Counted from the stretch's first letter, positions 23,520 through 33,809 are shown. The stretch is 64,000 bases of DNA from Planctomycetota bacterium (GCA_029260765.1 JAJDCP010000050.1:1-64000); one strand, 5' to 3'. Notes: a model not told the origin generated them from the letters alone. Numbers and translations are program-made.

Positions 23520-25718
23520 ATGCTGTTGCGAAGACTCATGCTTGCGTGCGTGTTGCTGCCCTTGTGTGCAGCTTTCGGCGACGGGTTCATCATCATCGAG
23601 CGGCCGCCGCCAGAGCCCATGCCCGTACCCGTGCAGCACTTCCCGCTACAGGTCAAGTTCCACAAGGTCGAGTGCACCATTCGCGGCCAGCTGGCGACCA
23701 CCAGCGTCGACCAGATCTTCCACAATCCCTCAGGCGTCCAGCTCGAGGGGACCTACATTTTTCCCCTGCCGGTGGAAGCCACGGTCGCGCAGTTCTCGAT
23801 GTGGATGGGCGACCAGGAGGTCCAGGGAGAGATTCTCGAGGCAGGCAAGGCCCGTGAGATCTACGAAGGGATCGTGCGCAGCATGAAAGACCCGGCGTTG
23901 CTCGAGTACATCGGGCGCGGCATGTTCAAGGCCCGGGTCTTCCCGATTCCTGCCCACGGCGATGTGCGCGTGCGGCTGACCTACAACGAGGTGCTGCCCA
24001 GTACTCAGGGGCTGGTCGCCTACCGCTATCCCCTCAATACCGAGAAATTCTCGAGCAGCCCGATCGAGAGCGTGTCTCTGCTGATCGACATCGACACCGA
24101 TCTGCCGCTGCAGACCGTCTATTCCCCCAGCCACGACGTCGATATCTTGCGGCGCGATGGCCGGGTCAAGATCTCCTATGAAGAGAAGAACACCAAGCCC
24201 GACAAAGACTTCATGCTCTACTACTCCAGCGGAGAAGATCCCCTGGGGATGAGTCTGTTGACTTGGGACAACGGTGAAGACGGCCACTTCCTGCTGCTGC
24301 TCAGCCCCAATCAGGGTGAAGAGATCGAGGCGGCCCCCAAGGACGTCGTGTTCGTGCTCGACACCTCCGGAAGCATGGTCGGGCCGAAGCTCGAACAAGC
24401 CAAGCGTGCGCTGGCTTATGGCCTGCAGAACCTCGCCGCCAAGGACCGCTTCGCGGTCATCGATTTTGCCACGGGTGTGCGGCCGTTCTCGAGTCGCTTG
24501 CTTGAGGCCAGCCCCGGCAATATCGAGAAAGCCCTGGCGCGGGTCGAAGAGCTGCGGGCCCGCGGGGGAACCGCGCTGCACGAAGCCGTCGAGGCAGCCT
24601 ATGGCATGTTCGGCGAAGGCGACCAGCGCGGCATCGTGGTGTTCATCACCGATGGCGAGCCGACCATCGGTCTCACCGATCCCGACGAGATTCTCAAGCG
24701 CAGCGCCGATGTGCGGGTGTCCCGGGTGCGTTTCTTCTCCTTCGGTATCGGCACTGAGCTCGACACCCACCTGCTCGACCAGTTGGCCAGCCAGGGGCGC
24801 GGCGATCGCGAGTATGCCCTGCCCGAAGAGAACCTCGAGATCAAGGCCAGCGCCTTCTTCGACAAGGTCAGCTACCCCGTGCTCACCGACGTGGTCCTCA
24901 GCTTCGACGGCATCGAGACCTACGACGTCTACCCGAAGCAGATGCCAGACATCTTCATGGGTGGGCAGATCTCTGTGGTCGGCAAGTACCGGCCCGGCGA
25001 GGGCAGCCAGGCGTTCCGGCTGACCGGGCGCCAAGGCGCCGAGCAGGTCGAGGCAGTGTACGAATCGAAGTTCGCCGGCCGCGACGACTCTTCTGTGGGC
25101 CGTATCTGGGCGCGCCGCAAGGTCGGCTACCTGCTCGACGAGATCCGCCTGCACGGCGAGAGCCAGGAGCTGCGCGACGAAGTGATCCAGCTCAGCATCG
25201 AGTTTGGCATCATGACGCCCTACACGTCCTACCTGGTGGTTGAAGATGAGTCGCAGCTGGCCCAGACCAACCTGCGCCGCGCCTTCAACGGTGAGCCGGC
25301 TCCTGCGGCGCCAGGCTTCGGCGGCAGCATCAGCCCCGACTCCGACGCACCGATGCGGGAAGCACTCGACCGCCTCGAAGAGGCCGAGAAGGCCGGCGAG
25401 TCCCGTGGTGGGCGCCTCGGCGTCGAGTTCAGTCTCGAGCTCAAGCGCCTGCAAGGCGGAAAAGATGATGGCGAGGATGACATGGCCATCGCGGCGCACT
25501 TCATGCGCAAGATCGGCAGTGAGACCTACTACCTGCAAGATGCCGCCTGGGTTTCGCAGCGGGTGCTCAACAAAGAGGTCAGCCGTACCGTCACCTTCCT
25601 CAGCGACGAGTACTTCGAGCTGCTCAGCAACCACCCCGAGCTGGGCGCCGTGCTGGCCCTCGGCGAGCAGGTGCGCTTTGAGCTGAATGGCGAAGTCGTG
25701 GCCGTGGTTGTGGAGTAG
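23520..25718 (+). CDS. VIT and von Willebrand factor A domain protein, exported
   Basis: AGGAGG is six bases before the ATG. A signal peptide (MLLRRLMLACVLLPLCAAFG) is followed by a VIT domain (QHFPLQVKFHKVECTIRGQL; GTYIFPLPVEATVAQFSMW), then a vWA domain with an intact MIDAS (DTSGSMVG, later FITDGEPTIG), and a helical C-terminal third. This inter-alpha-trypsin-like architecture is common in Planctomycetota and other bacteria; the proteins are thought to mediate metal-dependent protein adhesion outside the cytoplasm. There is no LPXTG or C-terminal membrane segment, so it is probably periplasmic or secreted. A strong terminator follows. Confidence 0.9.
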   Translation: MLLRRLMLACVLLPLCAAFGDGFIIIERPPPEPMPVPVQHFPLQVKFHKVECTIRGQLATTSVDQIFHNPSGVQLEGTYIFPLPVEATVAQFSMWMGDQEVQGEILEAGKAREIYEGIVRSMKDPALLEYIGRGMFKARVFPIPAHGDVRVRLTYNEVLPSTQGLVAYRYPLNTEKFSSSPIESVSLLIDIDTDLPLQTVYSPSHDVDILRRDGRVKISYEEKNTKPDKDFMLYYSSGEDPLGMSLLTWDNGEDGHFLLLLSPNQGEEIEAAPKDVVFVLDTSGSMVGPKLEQAKRALAYGLQNLAAKDRFAVIDFATGVRPFSSRLLEASPGNIEKALARVEELRARGGTALHEAVEAAYGMFGEGDQRGIVVFITDGEPTIGLTDPDEILKRSADVRVSRVRFFSFGIGTELDTHLLDQLASQGRGDREYALPEENLEIKASAFFDKVSYPVLTDVVLSFDGIETYDVYPKQMPDIFMGGQISVVGKYRPGEGSQAFRLTGRQGAEQVEAVYESKFAGRDDSSVGRIWARRKVGYLLDEIRLHGESQELRDEVIQLSIEFGIMTPYTSYLVVEDESQLAQTNLRRAFNGEPAPAAPGFGGSISPDSDAPMREALDRLEEAEKAGESRGGRLGVEFSLELKRLQGGKDDGEDDMAIAAHFMRKIGSETYYLQDAAWVSQRVLNKEVSRTVTFLSDEYFELLSNHPELGAVLALGEQVRFELNGEVVAVVVE

Positions 25719-25742
25719 TCCACACTCCTCGGAGCCTGTCAG

Positions 25743-25766
25743 ACCCCCGCCCCGTGGCGGGGGTTT
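25743..25766 (+). terminator. Terminator of the VIT/vWA gene
   Basis: ACCCCCGCC-CCGT-GGCGGGGGT forms a 9-bp GC-rich stem followed by a short T-run, 25 bases after the stop codon. Confidence 0.75.
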
Positions 25767-26115
25767 AGCGTTCAGGCCAGCGCTGCCCAGCCCACAAGTC
25801 TGCCCGGACAGGTTGGCGCGAGCCCGGCGTTTGGCTTGCCCGGGCTACGGGCTCCAGGTTTCTGCCAAGGGACTCGTCATGAGTAGAGACCACCGGAAAC
25901 TCCGGGTATTCCAGCAACCAGGCTGAAGTCTGAAGCCGGAGGCCTGAAGCCACGGCGGGGGGACACCCCTGTTCCCGCAGAGCCGCCAAGCTTGTCAAAG
26001 GCTACTTGCGCTTCAGGCGACCGTGCCATCGTGAGGCCAGCTCAGCTGTATGGTGTCATACAGATGTATGATCATGCATACAGTCTGGTATTGGAAAAAC
26101 TGCCAGGAGTGTACG
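25767..26115. other. Non-coding interval of about 350 bp
   Basis: No credible gene is seen between the VIT/vWA terminator and the terminator of the pilin-like gene; open frames lack ribosome sites. The only distinct structure is the pair of TGTATG/CATACA palindromes at 26047-26082. Confidence 0.5.
26047..26082. promoter_or_regulatory. Two adjacent TGTATG-N4/N6-CATACA palindromes
   Basis: TGTATG-GTGT-CATACA (26047-26062) is followed two bases later by TGTATG-ATCATG-CATACA (26065-26082). Perfect half-sites repeated twice look like a tandem operator for a dimeric regulator. The gene it controls is not evident: the VIT/vWA gene ends upstream and the pilin-like gene ends downstream. Confidence 0.5.
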
Positions 26116-26117
26116 GC

Positions 26118-26147
26118 AAGAAAAAGCGCCCTCTTGGAGAGGGCGCT
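26118..26147 (-). terminator. Intrinsic terminator of the pilin-like gene
   Basis: On the minus strand AGCGCCCTCT-CCA-AGAGGGCGCT is a 10-bp stem followed by TTTTTCTT. It lies about 58 bases after the pilin-like stop codon. Confidence 0.85.
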
Positions 26148-26204
26148 CTTGCTGTCCGCCCCCCTGGGAGGGGCAGGGGCGGATGGCTTGGGAAGTCTTG
26201 GGCC

Positions 26205-26393
26205 TTAGCCCGCGTCCTGCGGCTGCACCACCTCGACGGGCGTCTCGGTGTCGAGCTGCGGGGTGTTGTCGGACTGGAACATATAGGCAACGAAGAGAAT
26301 GCAGAGAATGACGAGCACAGCACCCATCGCCAGATACTCGGGCAAGCCCTGGCCTTTTCTTTGGCTGTTTGCTGTGCGCTCGGTGTGGAACAT
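26205..26393 (-). CDS. Small Flp/type IVb pilin-like membrane protein, 62 aa
   Basis: AAGGAG lies seven bases before the ATG. A short basic leader (MFHTERTANSQRKGQG) precedes LPEYLAMGAVLVILCILFVAYMF, which resembles the class III signal peptide of Flp/Tad pilins: Gly at the cleavage point, a Glu a few residues in, then a hydrophobic helix. The remaining tail is acidic. If the match is correct, a prepilin peptidase would cut after the Gly and the peptide would assemble into a pilus; otherwise it is simply a small single-pass membrane protein. No tad genes are in the window. It has its own terminator and a structured upstream region. Confidence 0.65.
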   Translation of the reverse strand: MFHTERTANSQRKGQGLPEYLAMGAVLVILCILFVAYMFQSDNTPQLDTETPVEVVQPQDAG

Positions 26394-26496
26394 TCCCGAT
26401 CTCCTTTCGTTGACTCTGCGAGATTCCCCGCAAATCAGGTGCCCAATGTTGCAGGCCGTCTCAAGGCACCTTCTGCTTCCAATTTTCGCCGTCTTG

Positions 26497-26534
26497 TGTC
26501 AGCTCCGTGTCAACCGTTTGTCAAAAACGTGTCC
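26497..26534. promoter_or_regulatory. Four TGTC(A/C) boxes at exact 11-bp spacing (Pho-box-like)
   Basis: TGTCA begins at 26497, 26508 and 26519, and TGTCC at 26530, a phase of exactly one helical turn. PhoB-type response regulators bind 11-bp direct repeats with a TGTCA core. The boxes read away from the pilin-like gene (start 26393), which is the nearest candidate target; on that gene's strand they read TGACA. Confidence 0.5.
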
Positions 26535-26607
26535 ATCTCGTCGAATCCGGCCGAGCTGACCGTCTATTCTATGTACGAGTATTGGACACCCGGGGCTGTA
26601 GGAAAGT

Positions 26608-27900
26608 TCAGGATTTTTCCTCGTTTTCTGCCGCAAATGCTGAAGGCAAGATGTTGAAGGGCAACACCTTGATCAGCACCGGCAACAAGACGGCACCTCC
26701 CGGCAGAGCGAAGATGGCCAAGGAAGGAATGGTCTTGGCTATGTCGAGCAGCTGGGCCTTGACCTTCAGCGCTTCCTCCTTGGTCAAGGGGGTGCTCGTG
26801 GCTTTCAGCAGCAGTCTGTTCAGCTCGACGGTCTCTTTGATCTCGGTGGTGAGCTTGCCCAGGCTCTTCTTGACGTTGGCCTGGATATGCTTGACCGAGA
26901 CCGGCTTGGTCAGCGTGCGGCGTGCGCGGTCGAGCAGATTGTTGAAGAAGTGGCGGGTCTTGCCCAGCCTCGAGACGTGCGACAGCCGGTTGAAGTACTC
27001 CTGGCGAGACTCGAAGTAGACCGCCAGCCGCAGCCGCACCTCCATCAAGCGCTCGGCCGAGACCTCGAGCTCTTGGGCAACCTGGCACAGGTATTCCCAC
27101 TCGTCGTCGCTCAGATCCCCATCGATCATCGACAACAGCAGCATCTGCTCGAGGATCAGCTGCTTGGCTGCCTGCGGCACCTGCGCCAACAGGCGTGTCG
27201 TCAGCTTGTTCCGCAACAGGGCCCGTTGCAGGCTCTTCTCTTTGCGCCTCGACAGCCCCGCCCCGCCGATCTTCTCCTGGATCAGTTTGCGTTCGCCGTG
27301 GGTGAGCTGTTTGTCGGCCCAGGCCAGCCCGATCAACAGCTCGAGGAAGAAGTGGCGGGTGTTCTCGGCCGCCTTCAGGCTCAGGGACGCGCCCGCTGCC
27401 CGCCCCGTCCCATGCTCGAACAGCTCGTCCGCCAGCACCCCCAGCGTGTGGGTGTGCAGGAAGTGCATGCCATGGAAACCTCCACCCGGACCCCAGCGCT
27501 GCGTGAGCACGGTCTCCAGGCGGGCCTCTTCTGTGCTCCCCGGCTCCATCATACGGGTGAGCGGGCCGGGGTCGTCCTCGAACACCGCCAGCAGCAGGCG
27601 CAAGGCTTCGCGGCGCGCGCTCGCGAGGTCCAGCTGCGCATCGTGGAGAGCCGCCAGATCCCAGATCAACTCGGCGGCCGTATCGATGTACTCAGGCAGA
27701 CACAGCTCGGCGTCGCCGTCCTCTTTCTCGAGCCGGGCCAGCAAACTGGTACGTCTGCATGCCTGACGCAGGAGCGCCTCTTCATCGTCGTTGCAGAAGG
27801 AGCCGGCCTTCGCCTCTGCGAGCCGCGCCCGCATTCCTTCCTCGGTCCACGTCTGACGGGATCGTTGCAGGCACTGCGCCAGCCACCCGGGTGCTGCCAT
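26608..27900 (-). CDS. TerB-like and LETM1-like domain protein
   Basis: The ATG at 27900 with GGAGAAAG upstream gives 430 residues. The first third is helical and unrecognised. A central region (FFLELLIGLAWADKQLTHGERKLIQ and LLLSMIDGDLSDDEWEYLCQVAQEL) resembles the acidic TerB tellurite-resistance fold. The C-terminal ~55 residues (LTKEEALKVKAQLLDIAKTI, ALPGGAVLLPVLIKVLPFNILPSAF) match the conserved stretch of LETM1, whose mitochondrial members are involved in ion homeostasis and ribosome association at the inner membrane. That segment is hydrophobic and could touch the membrane. Function in bacteria is not established. It lies upstream of the pilin-like gene on the same strand. Confidence 0.7.
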   Translation of the reverse strand: MAAPGWLAQCLQRSRQTWTEEGMRARLAEAKAGSFCNDDEEALLRQACRRTSLLARLEKEDGDAELCLPEYIDTAAELIWDLAALHDAQLDLASARREALRLLLAVFEDDPGPLTRMMEPGSTEEARLETVLTQRWGPGGGFHGMHFLHTHTLGVLADELFEHGTGRAAGASLSLKAAENTRHFFLELLIGLAWADKQLTHGERKLIQEKIGGAGLSRRKEKSLQRALLRNKLTTRLLAQVPQAAKQLILEQMLLLSMIDGDLSDDEWEYLCQVAQELEVSAERLMEVRLRLAVYFESRQEYFNRLSHVSRLGKTRHFFNNLLDRARRTLTKPVSVKHIQANVKKSLGKLTTEIKETVELNRLLLKATSTPLTKEEALKVKAQLLDIAKTIPSLAIFALPGGAVLLPVLIKVLPFNILPSAFAAENEEKS

Positions 27901-28037
27901 GGCTTTCTCCGCGTTTTTGTCGAGTATACCGTGTGGCGTCTTGCAACGCAGTGCGGCAAAGCGCGTCAGCCGCAATCCATGCGGAGGCACTGCTGCCGCG
28001 ATGTGGTATAACCCGGCATCTGCTTCGGGTAGGGACC

Positions 28038-29330
28038 ATGAGCGAGGCGAACTGGGCGATCCGCATGCGCGGCGTCGGGAAGAAGTACACCATCGCCGCT
28101 CTCAAGGCGCGGAATGACTACTTCATCGACGATCTGATGGGGTTTTTTCGCTCTCTGTTGCCCGGCTCTCGACCACGCGCTCCACGCACGGAGACTTTCT
28201 GGGCGCTGCGTGATATCGACCTCGAGATCGGTCCGGGGGAGACCGTAGGGATCGTCGGGCGCAACGGCGCCGGCAAATCGACCCTGCTGAAGATTCTCAG
28301 CCGGGTTGCGGCGCCGACCACCGGCGAGGTCCGTTTCCGCGGCCGCCTGGCTAGCCTGCTCGAGATCGGTACGGGCTTCCATCGCGAGCTGAGTGGCCGT
28401 GAGAACATCTTCCTCAACGGCACCATCCTGGGCATGCGCCGGCGTGAGATCCACAGGCAGTTCGATGCCATCGTCGACTTCGCTGGCATCGAGCAGTTCC
28501 TCGACACACCGGTAAAGTTCTACTCTTCCGGCATGTATGTGCGGCTGGCCTTCGCCGTGGCGGCGCATCTGCGCTCGGACATTCTGGTGGTCGATGAGGT
28601 CCTGGCGGTGGGCGATGCCCAGTTCCAGAAGAAATGCCTCGGCAAGATGCGAGACGTCGCCGAAGACGGGCGCACGGTCCTGTTCGTCAGCCACAACATG
28701 GGCTCGGTGCGCTCGCTCTGCAGGCGCGCTCTGTTCCTCGAGCACGGCCGCCTGCTGGGCTACGGCGACGTCGATGGGATCATCGAACAGTACACCCAGA
28801 GCAGCGAGGGCGCGCAGGCGGTGCGTTATGAAGTGCCGCCGCTACCCCAGGGTCCCACCATCGTCTGCATCGAGCTCGACGACCCCAAGGGGCGCTACCC
28901 GCACGACGGAGCCGTGGGAATCCGGGTCAGCGTGCAGAATCCAGAGGGCTGCCAGCCGTCGTACGTCGCGCTCTCGGTCGTGGACGTGCACGCGCAGATG
29001 GTCTGTTTCTCGCGTGATTTCGAGTCGGACGAGAGCCTGCTCGAAGGGCGTCCCGTCGGTGTGCACAGCTACCGGGTCGAGATCCCCGCGGGCTCGCTGA
29101 GGCCTGGCGACTACTGGATCAGTTGCACGCTGTACAGCCTGTTCCCCAACCATCCTTCCGAGTACGGCCAGGCTCCCGAGAACGAGGTCGGCGAGTTCAT
29201 CCAGGGCGTCGACCGGGCGGTCAGCTTCGCGGTCTACGACAACGGCTCGGTCCTCAGCCGGCTCGGCTTTCCCTGGCGTGGCGTGACCGGTCTGCGCCCG
29301 CGTTGGAGCCGCCTCGCGCAGACGGGCTGA
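28038..29330 (+). CDS. Wzt-like ABC transporter ATPase for polysaccharide export
   Basis: The nucleotide-binding domain has Walker A GRNGAGKST, signature YSSGMYVRLAFAVA, Walker B ILVVDEVLAVGD and the H-loop FVSHNMGSV. The signature is the SSGM variant typical of Wzt/TagH/KpsT ATPases, and an extra ~190-residue C-terminal beta-domain (IVCIELDDPKGRYPHDGAVG; FSRDFESDESLLEG) resembles the Wzt carbohydrate-recognition domain, which binds the finished O-antigen end. It should power export of a lipid-linked glycan across the inner membrane. The permease partner (Wzm) is not adjacent. It is divergent from the LETM1-like gene. Confidence 0.9.
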   Translation: MSEANWAIRMRGVGKKYTIAALKARNDYFIDDLMGFFRSLLPGSRPRAPRTETFWALRDIDLEIGPGETVGIVGRNGAGKSTLLKILSRVAAPTTGEVRFRGRLASLLEIGTGFHRELSGRENIFLNGTILGMRRREIHRQFDAIVDFAGIEQFLDTPVKFYSSGMYVRLAFAVAAHLRSDILVVDEVLAVGDAQFQKKCLGKMRDVAEDGRTVLFVSHNMGSVRSLCRRALFLEHGRLLGYGDVDGIIEQYTQSSEGAQAVRYEVPPLPQGPTIVCIELDDPKGRYPHDGAVGIRVSVQNPEGCQPSYVALSVVDVHAQMVCFSRDFESDESLLEGRPVGVHSYRVEIPAGSLRPGDYWISCTLYSLFPNHPSEYGQAPENEVGEFIQGVDRAVSFAVYDNGSVLSRLGFPWRGVTGLRPRWSRLAQTG

Positions 29331-29365
29331 ATAGTCCTGCGTCCACTGCGTCTTCCCTGGCAGTG

Positions 29366-29425
29366 ATCCCGCCCTCGGCCTGGTGTTTTCGGTCCCTGCC
29401 AGCCAAGCCGTGCGGCGGGATTTTT
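29366..29425 (+). terminator. Likely terminator after the Wzt-like gene
   Basis: ATCCCGCC (29366-29373) pairs perfectly with GGCGGGAT (29414-29421), followed by TTTT. The loop is long (40 bases) and contains smaller hairpins. Confidence 0.5.
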
Positions 29426-29459
29426 GTGACGCGGCGGAGCTGCTGGACATCTGGACAGC

Positions 29460-31115
<1,656 letters not shown>

Positions 31116-31157
31116 AAAAGAAACACTAGTGGATCTTCCGGCTGGCTCGTCAGGAAG

Positions 31158-31772
31158 GTGGCTCCGTGGGTGCATCCGCCAGGCGTGTGGGGCCGCCAGG
31201 AGTTGCGGAGGCTCGGCATCGTTCCCGATCAGGCAGACAGGGTTCAACGCGCGCAGGCGGGCGATCGTCAGGCGTATGCGGCGCTGGTAAGGCATTGGTC
31301 GGGACCTGTGTTGGCCATCTGCCTGGCGCGGGTGGAACGCAGCGCCGCCGAAGACCTGGCGCAGGATGCGTTCCTGCGCGCTTTCGCGGCCTTGTCCCAG
31401 TTGCGCGAGCCTGCCCGGTTTGGTGGCTGGCTGTGCAACATCGCGCGGCGTCTGTGCCTTGACTGGTTGAAGGCGGGTGCGCGCCGCAGTCTGCCCTTCA
31501 GTGCTTTGGGTGCCGCGGGCACGCCGAGCCATTTTGTGGGCGACGATCAGGGGCCGCCGGGCATCGCTGAGCGCAACGAACAGGTCTCCGAGCTGTTGCA
31601 GGCCGTCGACGCGCTGCCTGACAAGCTGCGGGAGGTGATCGTGCACTACTACTACGAAGACATCAGCTACCGCCAGCTGGGGGAGCGGCTCGGGGTTTCG
31701 TCCGCGACCATCAATCAACGCTTGACCCGCGCGCGCCTGCTGTTGCGCGAACGTCTGGGAGCCGTGCCGTGA
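31158..31772 (+). CDS. ECF-type RNA polymerase sigma factor
   Basis: The 204-residue protein has sigma region 2 (DRQAYAALVRHWSGPVLAICLARV, EDLAQDAFLRAFAALSQLR, FGGWLCNIARRLCLDWL) and region 4 (LPDKLREVIVHYYYEDISYRQLGERLGVSSATINQRLTRARLLL), with region 3 absent as in ECF sigmas. The start is uncertain (GTG at 31158 is used; its ribosome site AGGAAG abuts it). The stop overlaps the GTG of the next gene, an anti-sigma-type protein, in the usual sigma/anti-sigma order. Confidence 0.9.
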   Translation: MAPWVHPPGVWGRQELRRLGIVPDQADRVQRAQAGDRQAYAALVRHWSGPVLAICLARVERSAAEDLAQDAFLRAFAALSQLREPARFGGWLCNIARRLCLDWLKAGARRSLPFSALGAAGTPSHFVGDDQGPPGIAERNEQVSELLQAVDALPDKLREVIVHYYYEDISYRQLGERLGVSSATINQRLTRARLLLRERLGAVP

Positions 31773-33088
31773 GTGTCGCCTGCGAGACCGCCCATGAGCT
31801 GCTGTGCGCCCGCCTCGACGAGGAATTGCCGGCTGAGATGACGCCCGCTCTCGACGAGCACCTGGCGCAGTGTGCAGACTGCCGCGCGCTCGCTGATGCG
31901 CTCTCCAGCCAGAGCCAGGAGCTGCGCCGCGCCTTCGCAGGCGAACGGCGTGCTGCCGACAACGTCGCGGAGCGAGCGATCGAGCAACTGCTGGCGGGCG
32001 AGGCCCCCGTGCGCGCGCGGGCTCGAGGTTGGCTGGTCCCGTTGCTGGCGGCGGCCGCCGGATTCCTGTTGGCCGTGGCGGTGTTCCGGCCCTGGCAGCA
32101 GCCGCAACGGCCCCCGCCTCAAGCCGGGCAACCCCCAGCCAGCATCGCCCACCTGGCGCTGGCTACCGGCCTGGTCGAGCGTCTTGAGGGCAGCAGCTGG
32201 CAGGCGTTGGCCACAGGCGCCGCGTTGCGCGCAGGCGACCGGCTGCGGACTGCCGCGGAAGTGCGCTGCGAGCTGCTCGTCGAGGATGGCTCGCTGGTTC
32301 GCCTCAATGCGGGCACCGAGCTGTGCCTGCAGGGCCCACGCGCGTTGCAGCTGCTCGGAGGACAGGTTTGGTCGCAGGTCGAGCCGGCGGCGGACACGTT
32401 CCGCGTGCGGCTGCCGGACGCTTCGGTCGAGGCCCTGGGGACGCGCTTCGATGTCTCCCTGCTGGACGACCAGGCCGTGGTGATTGTCGAGGAGGGGGCG
32501 ACCCGAGTACGGACGCTGGCTGGCGAGGCACTGGTGCAGGCCGGCCAGCGCTTGCAGATCGATGCTGGGGTCGCGGGGGATCCGCACCAGCTGGGACAGG
32601 TCTTCCAGGCCACCCAATGGGTCCACGAGATCCTGGTGCTGAAAGGGCGCGACAACCCCGAGCTCGCCGAGCGCCTCAATGATGTGCTGGCACAGCTGGG
32701 ACGGCAGAAAGTACACTACTTGCTCGAAGAAGAGATCCGCGCGTTGGGTGATCATTGCGTGCTGCCGCTGGTGCGTTACCTGCAGGCCACCTACGATCTC
32801 GTTGGAAATGACCGTGAGGTTCGGCAACGCGCCGCGCGCATTGTGGCGGACATCGCGGCGCCCTGGTCGATTCCGCTGCTGATCGAGCTGCTCGAGGATC
32901 CAGACCTCAAAGTCTGCGCGCAGGCGGCCCGTGCGCTCGAGCGCCTGACTGATCGAAGCCTGGGACTGACCTCGGAGCAGTGGTTGCAGGCGACGTCTGA
33001 GCAGGCGAAAGAGGTCCAGTTGCGTTGGCGCAGCTGGTGGCAAGAGAACAAATACCGCTTTCCGGGGGCGTGGCCTCTGGAACACTGA
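31769..33088 (+). CDS. Anti-sigma zinc-finger / FecR-domain / HEAT-repeat membrane protein
   Basis: The GTG start overlaps the sigma stop (GTGA). The N-terminal ~70 residues carry the HxxxCxxC anti-sigma zinc motif (DEHLAQCADCRAL). A single membrane helix follows (WLVPLLAAAAGFLLAVAVF). The periplasmic part begins with a FecR-like domain (LVERLEGSSWQALATGAALRAGDRL, LLVEDGSLVRLNAGTEL, VEALGTRFDVSLLDD) and ends with HEAT-like repeats (NDREVRQRAARIVADI, SIPLLIELLEDPDLKVCAQAARAL). It should hold the ECF sigma inactive at the membrane and respond to a periplasmic signal. The HEAT extension on a FecR-type anti-sigma factor is unusual. Confidence 0.85.
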   Translation: MSVACETAHELLCARLDEELPAEMTPALDEHLAQCADCRALADALSSQSQELRRAFAGERRAADNVAERAIEQLLAGEAPVRARARGWLVPLLAAAAGFLLAVAVFRPWQQPQRPPPQAGQPPASIAHLALATGLVERLEGSSWQALATGAALRAGDRLRTAAEVRCELLVEDGSLVRLNAGTELCLQGPRALQLLGGQVWSQVEPAADTFRVRLPDASVEALGTRFDVSLLDDQAVVIVEEGATRVRTLAGEALVQAGQRLQIDAGVAGDPHQLGQVFQATQWVHEILVLKGRDNPELAERLNDVLAQLGRQKVHYLLEEEIRALGDHCVLPLVRYLQATYDLVGNDREVRQRAARIVADIAAPWSIPLLIELLEDPDLKVCAQAARALERLTDRSLGLTSEQWLQATSEQAKEVQLRWRSWWQENKYRFPGAWPLEH

Positions 33089-33101
33089 CACGGAGGCTGG
33101 C

Positions 33102-33809
33102 ATGAAAGTTGGTGAAGTGATGGCCGAGCTGGAGAAGCTCGGCAGCGAGAGTACCGTGCGCATTTTCCGCAAGCACGGCGCGCCCGAAAAGCTGTTCGGC
33201 GTCAAGGTCGCCGACCTCAAGAAGCTGATGAAGAAGCTCAAAAACAACCAGCCCCTCGCGCAGCAACTCTACGAGACCGAAAACGGCGATGCGATGTATC
33301 TGGCAGGCCTGATCGCCGATCCCAAGGTGATGACTCCTGCTGAGCTGGACGCCTGGGCAGAGGGCGCAAACTGGCACATGGTGGGTGAGTATGCCGTCGC
33401 AGGCGTGGCTGCCGAGGGCCCGCACGGTTGGGATCGCGGGCTGGCCTGGATCGAATCGGACCAGCCCCACGTCGCGTGCGTGGGTTGGTGTACCCTGTCA
33501 GGCGTCGCCTCTTCGAAGCCCGACGATCAACTCGACATCGCGGCGCTCTCGGGGCTGCTCGACCGCGTGCAGAGGGAGATCGCCGACGCCCCCAACCGCG
33601 TGCGCTACACCATGAATGGCTTTGTGATCTCGATCGGCAGCTATGTCAAAGAGCTGAGTGAGAAGGCGCAGAAGGTCGCAAAGGCGATCGGCAAAGTCCA
33701 GGTCAACATGGGCGGGACGGCGTGCAAGGTCCCCTTTGCACCGGACTACATCAAGAAGATCATCGACAAGGGGCGGCTGGGAAAGAAGCGCAAGAAGGTA
33801 CGCTGTTAG
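33102..33809 (+). CDS. DNA alkylation repair (AlkD-like) HEAT protein
   Basis: GGAGG precedes the ATG. The 235-residue protein is a helical-repeat protein with the pattern of the DNA_alkylation (AlkC/AlkD) family: FGVKVADLKKLMKKLKNNQPLAQQLYETENGDAMYLAGLI, then WAEGANWHMVGEYAV and RVRYTMNGFVISIGSYV. AlkD-type enzymes remove alkylated purines from DNA. A basic tail (KKRKKVRC) ends the protein. It follows the anti-sigma gene by 13 bp and could be in the same transcript. Confidence 0.75.
   Translation: MKVGEVMAELEKLGSESTVRIFRKHGAPEKLFGVKVADLKKLMKKLKNNQPLAQQLYETENGDAMYLAGLIADPKVMTPAELDAWAEGANWHMVGEYAVAGVAAEGPHGWDRGLAWIESDQPHVACVGWCTLSGVASSKPDDQLDIAALSGLLDRVQREIADAPNRVRYTMNGFVISIGSYVKELSEKAQKVAKAIGKVQVNMGGTACKVPFAPDYIKKIIDKGRLGKKRKKVRC

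Noticed and set aside
25992..26657. A 221-codon plus-strand frame across the pilin-like gene
   Set aside because: It runs through the operator-like palindromes and two terminator-like structures and covers the antisense of a small gene with a good ribosome site.
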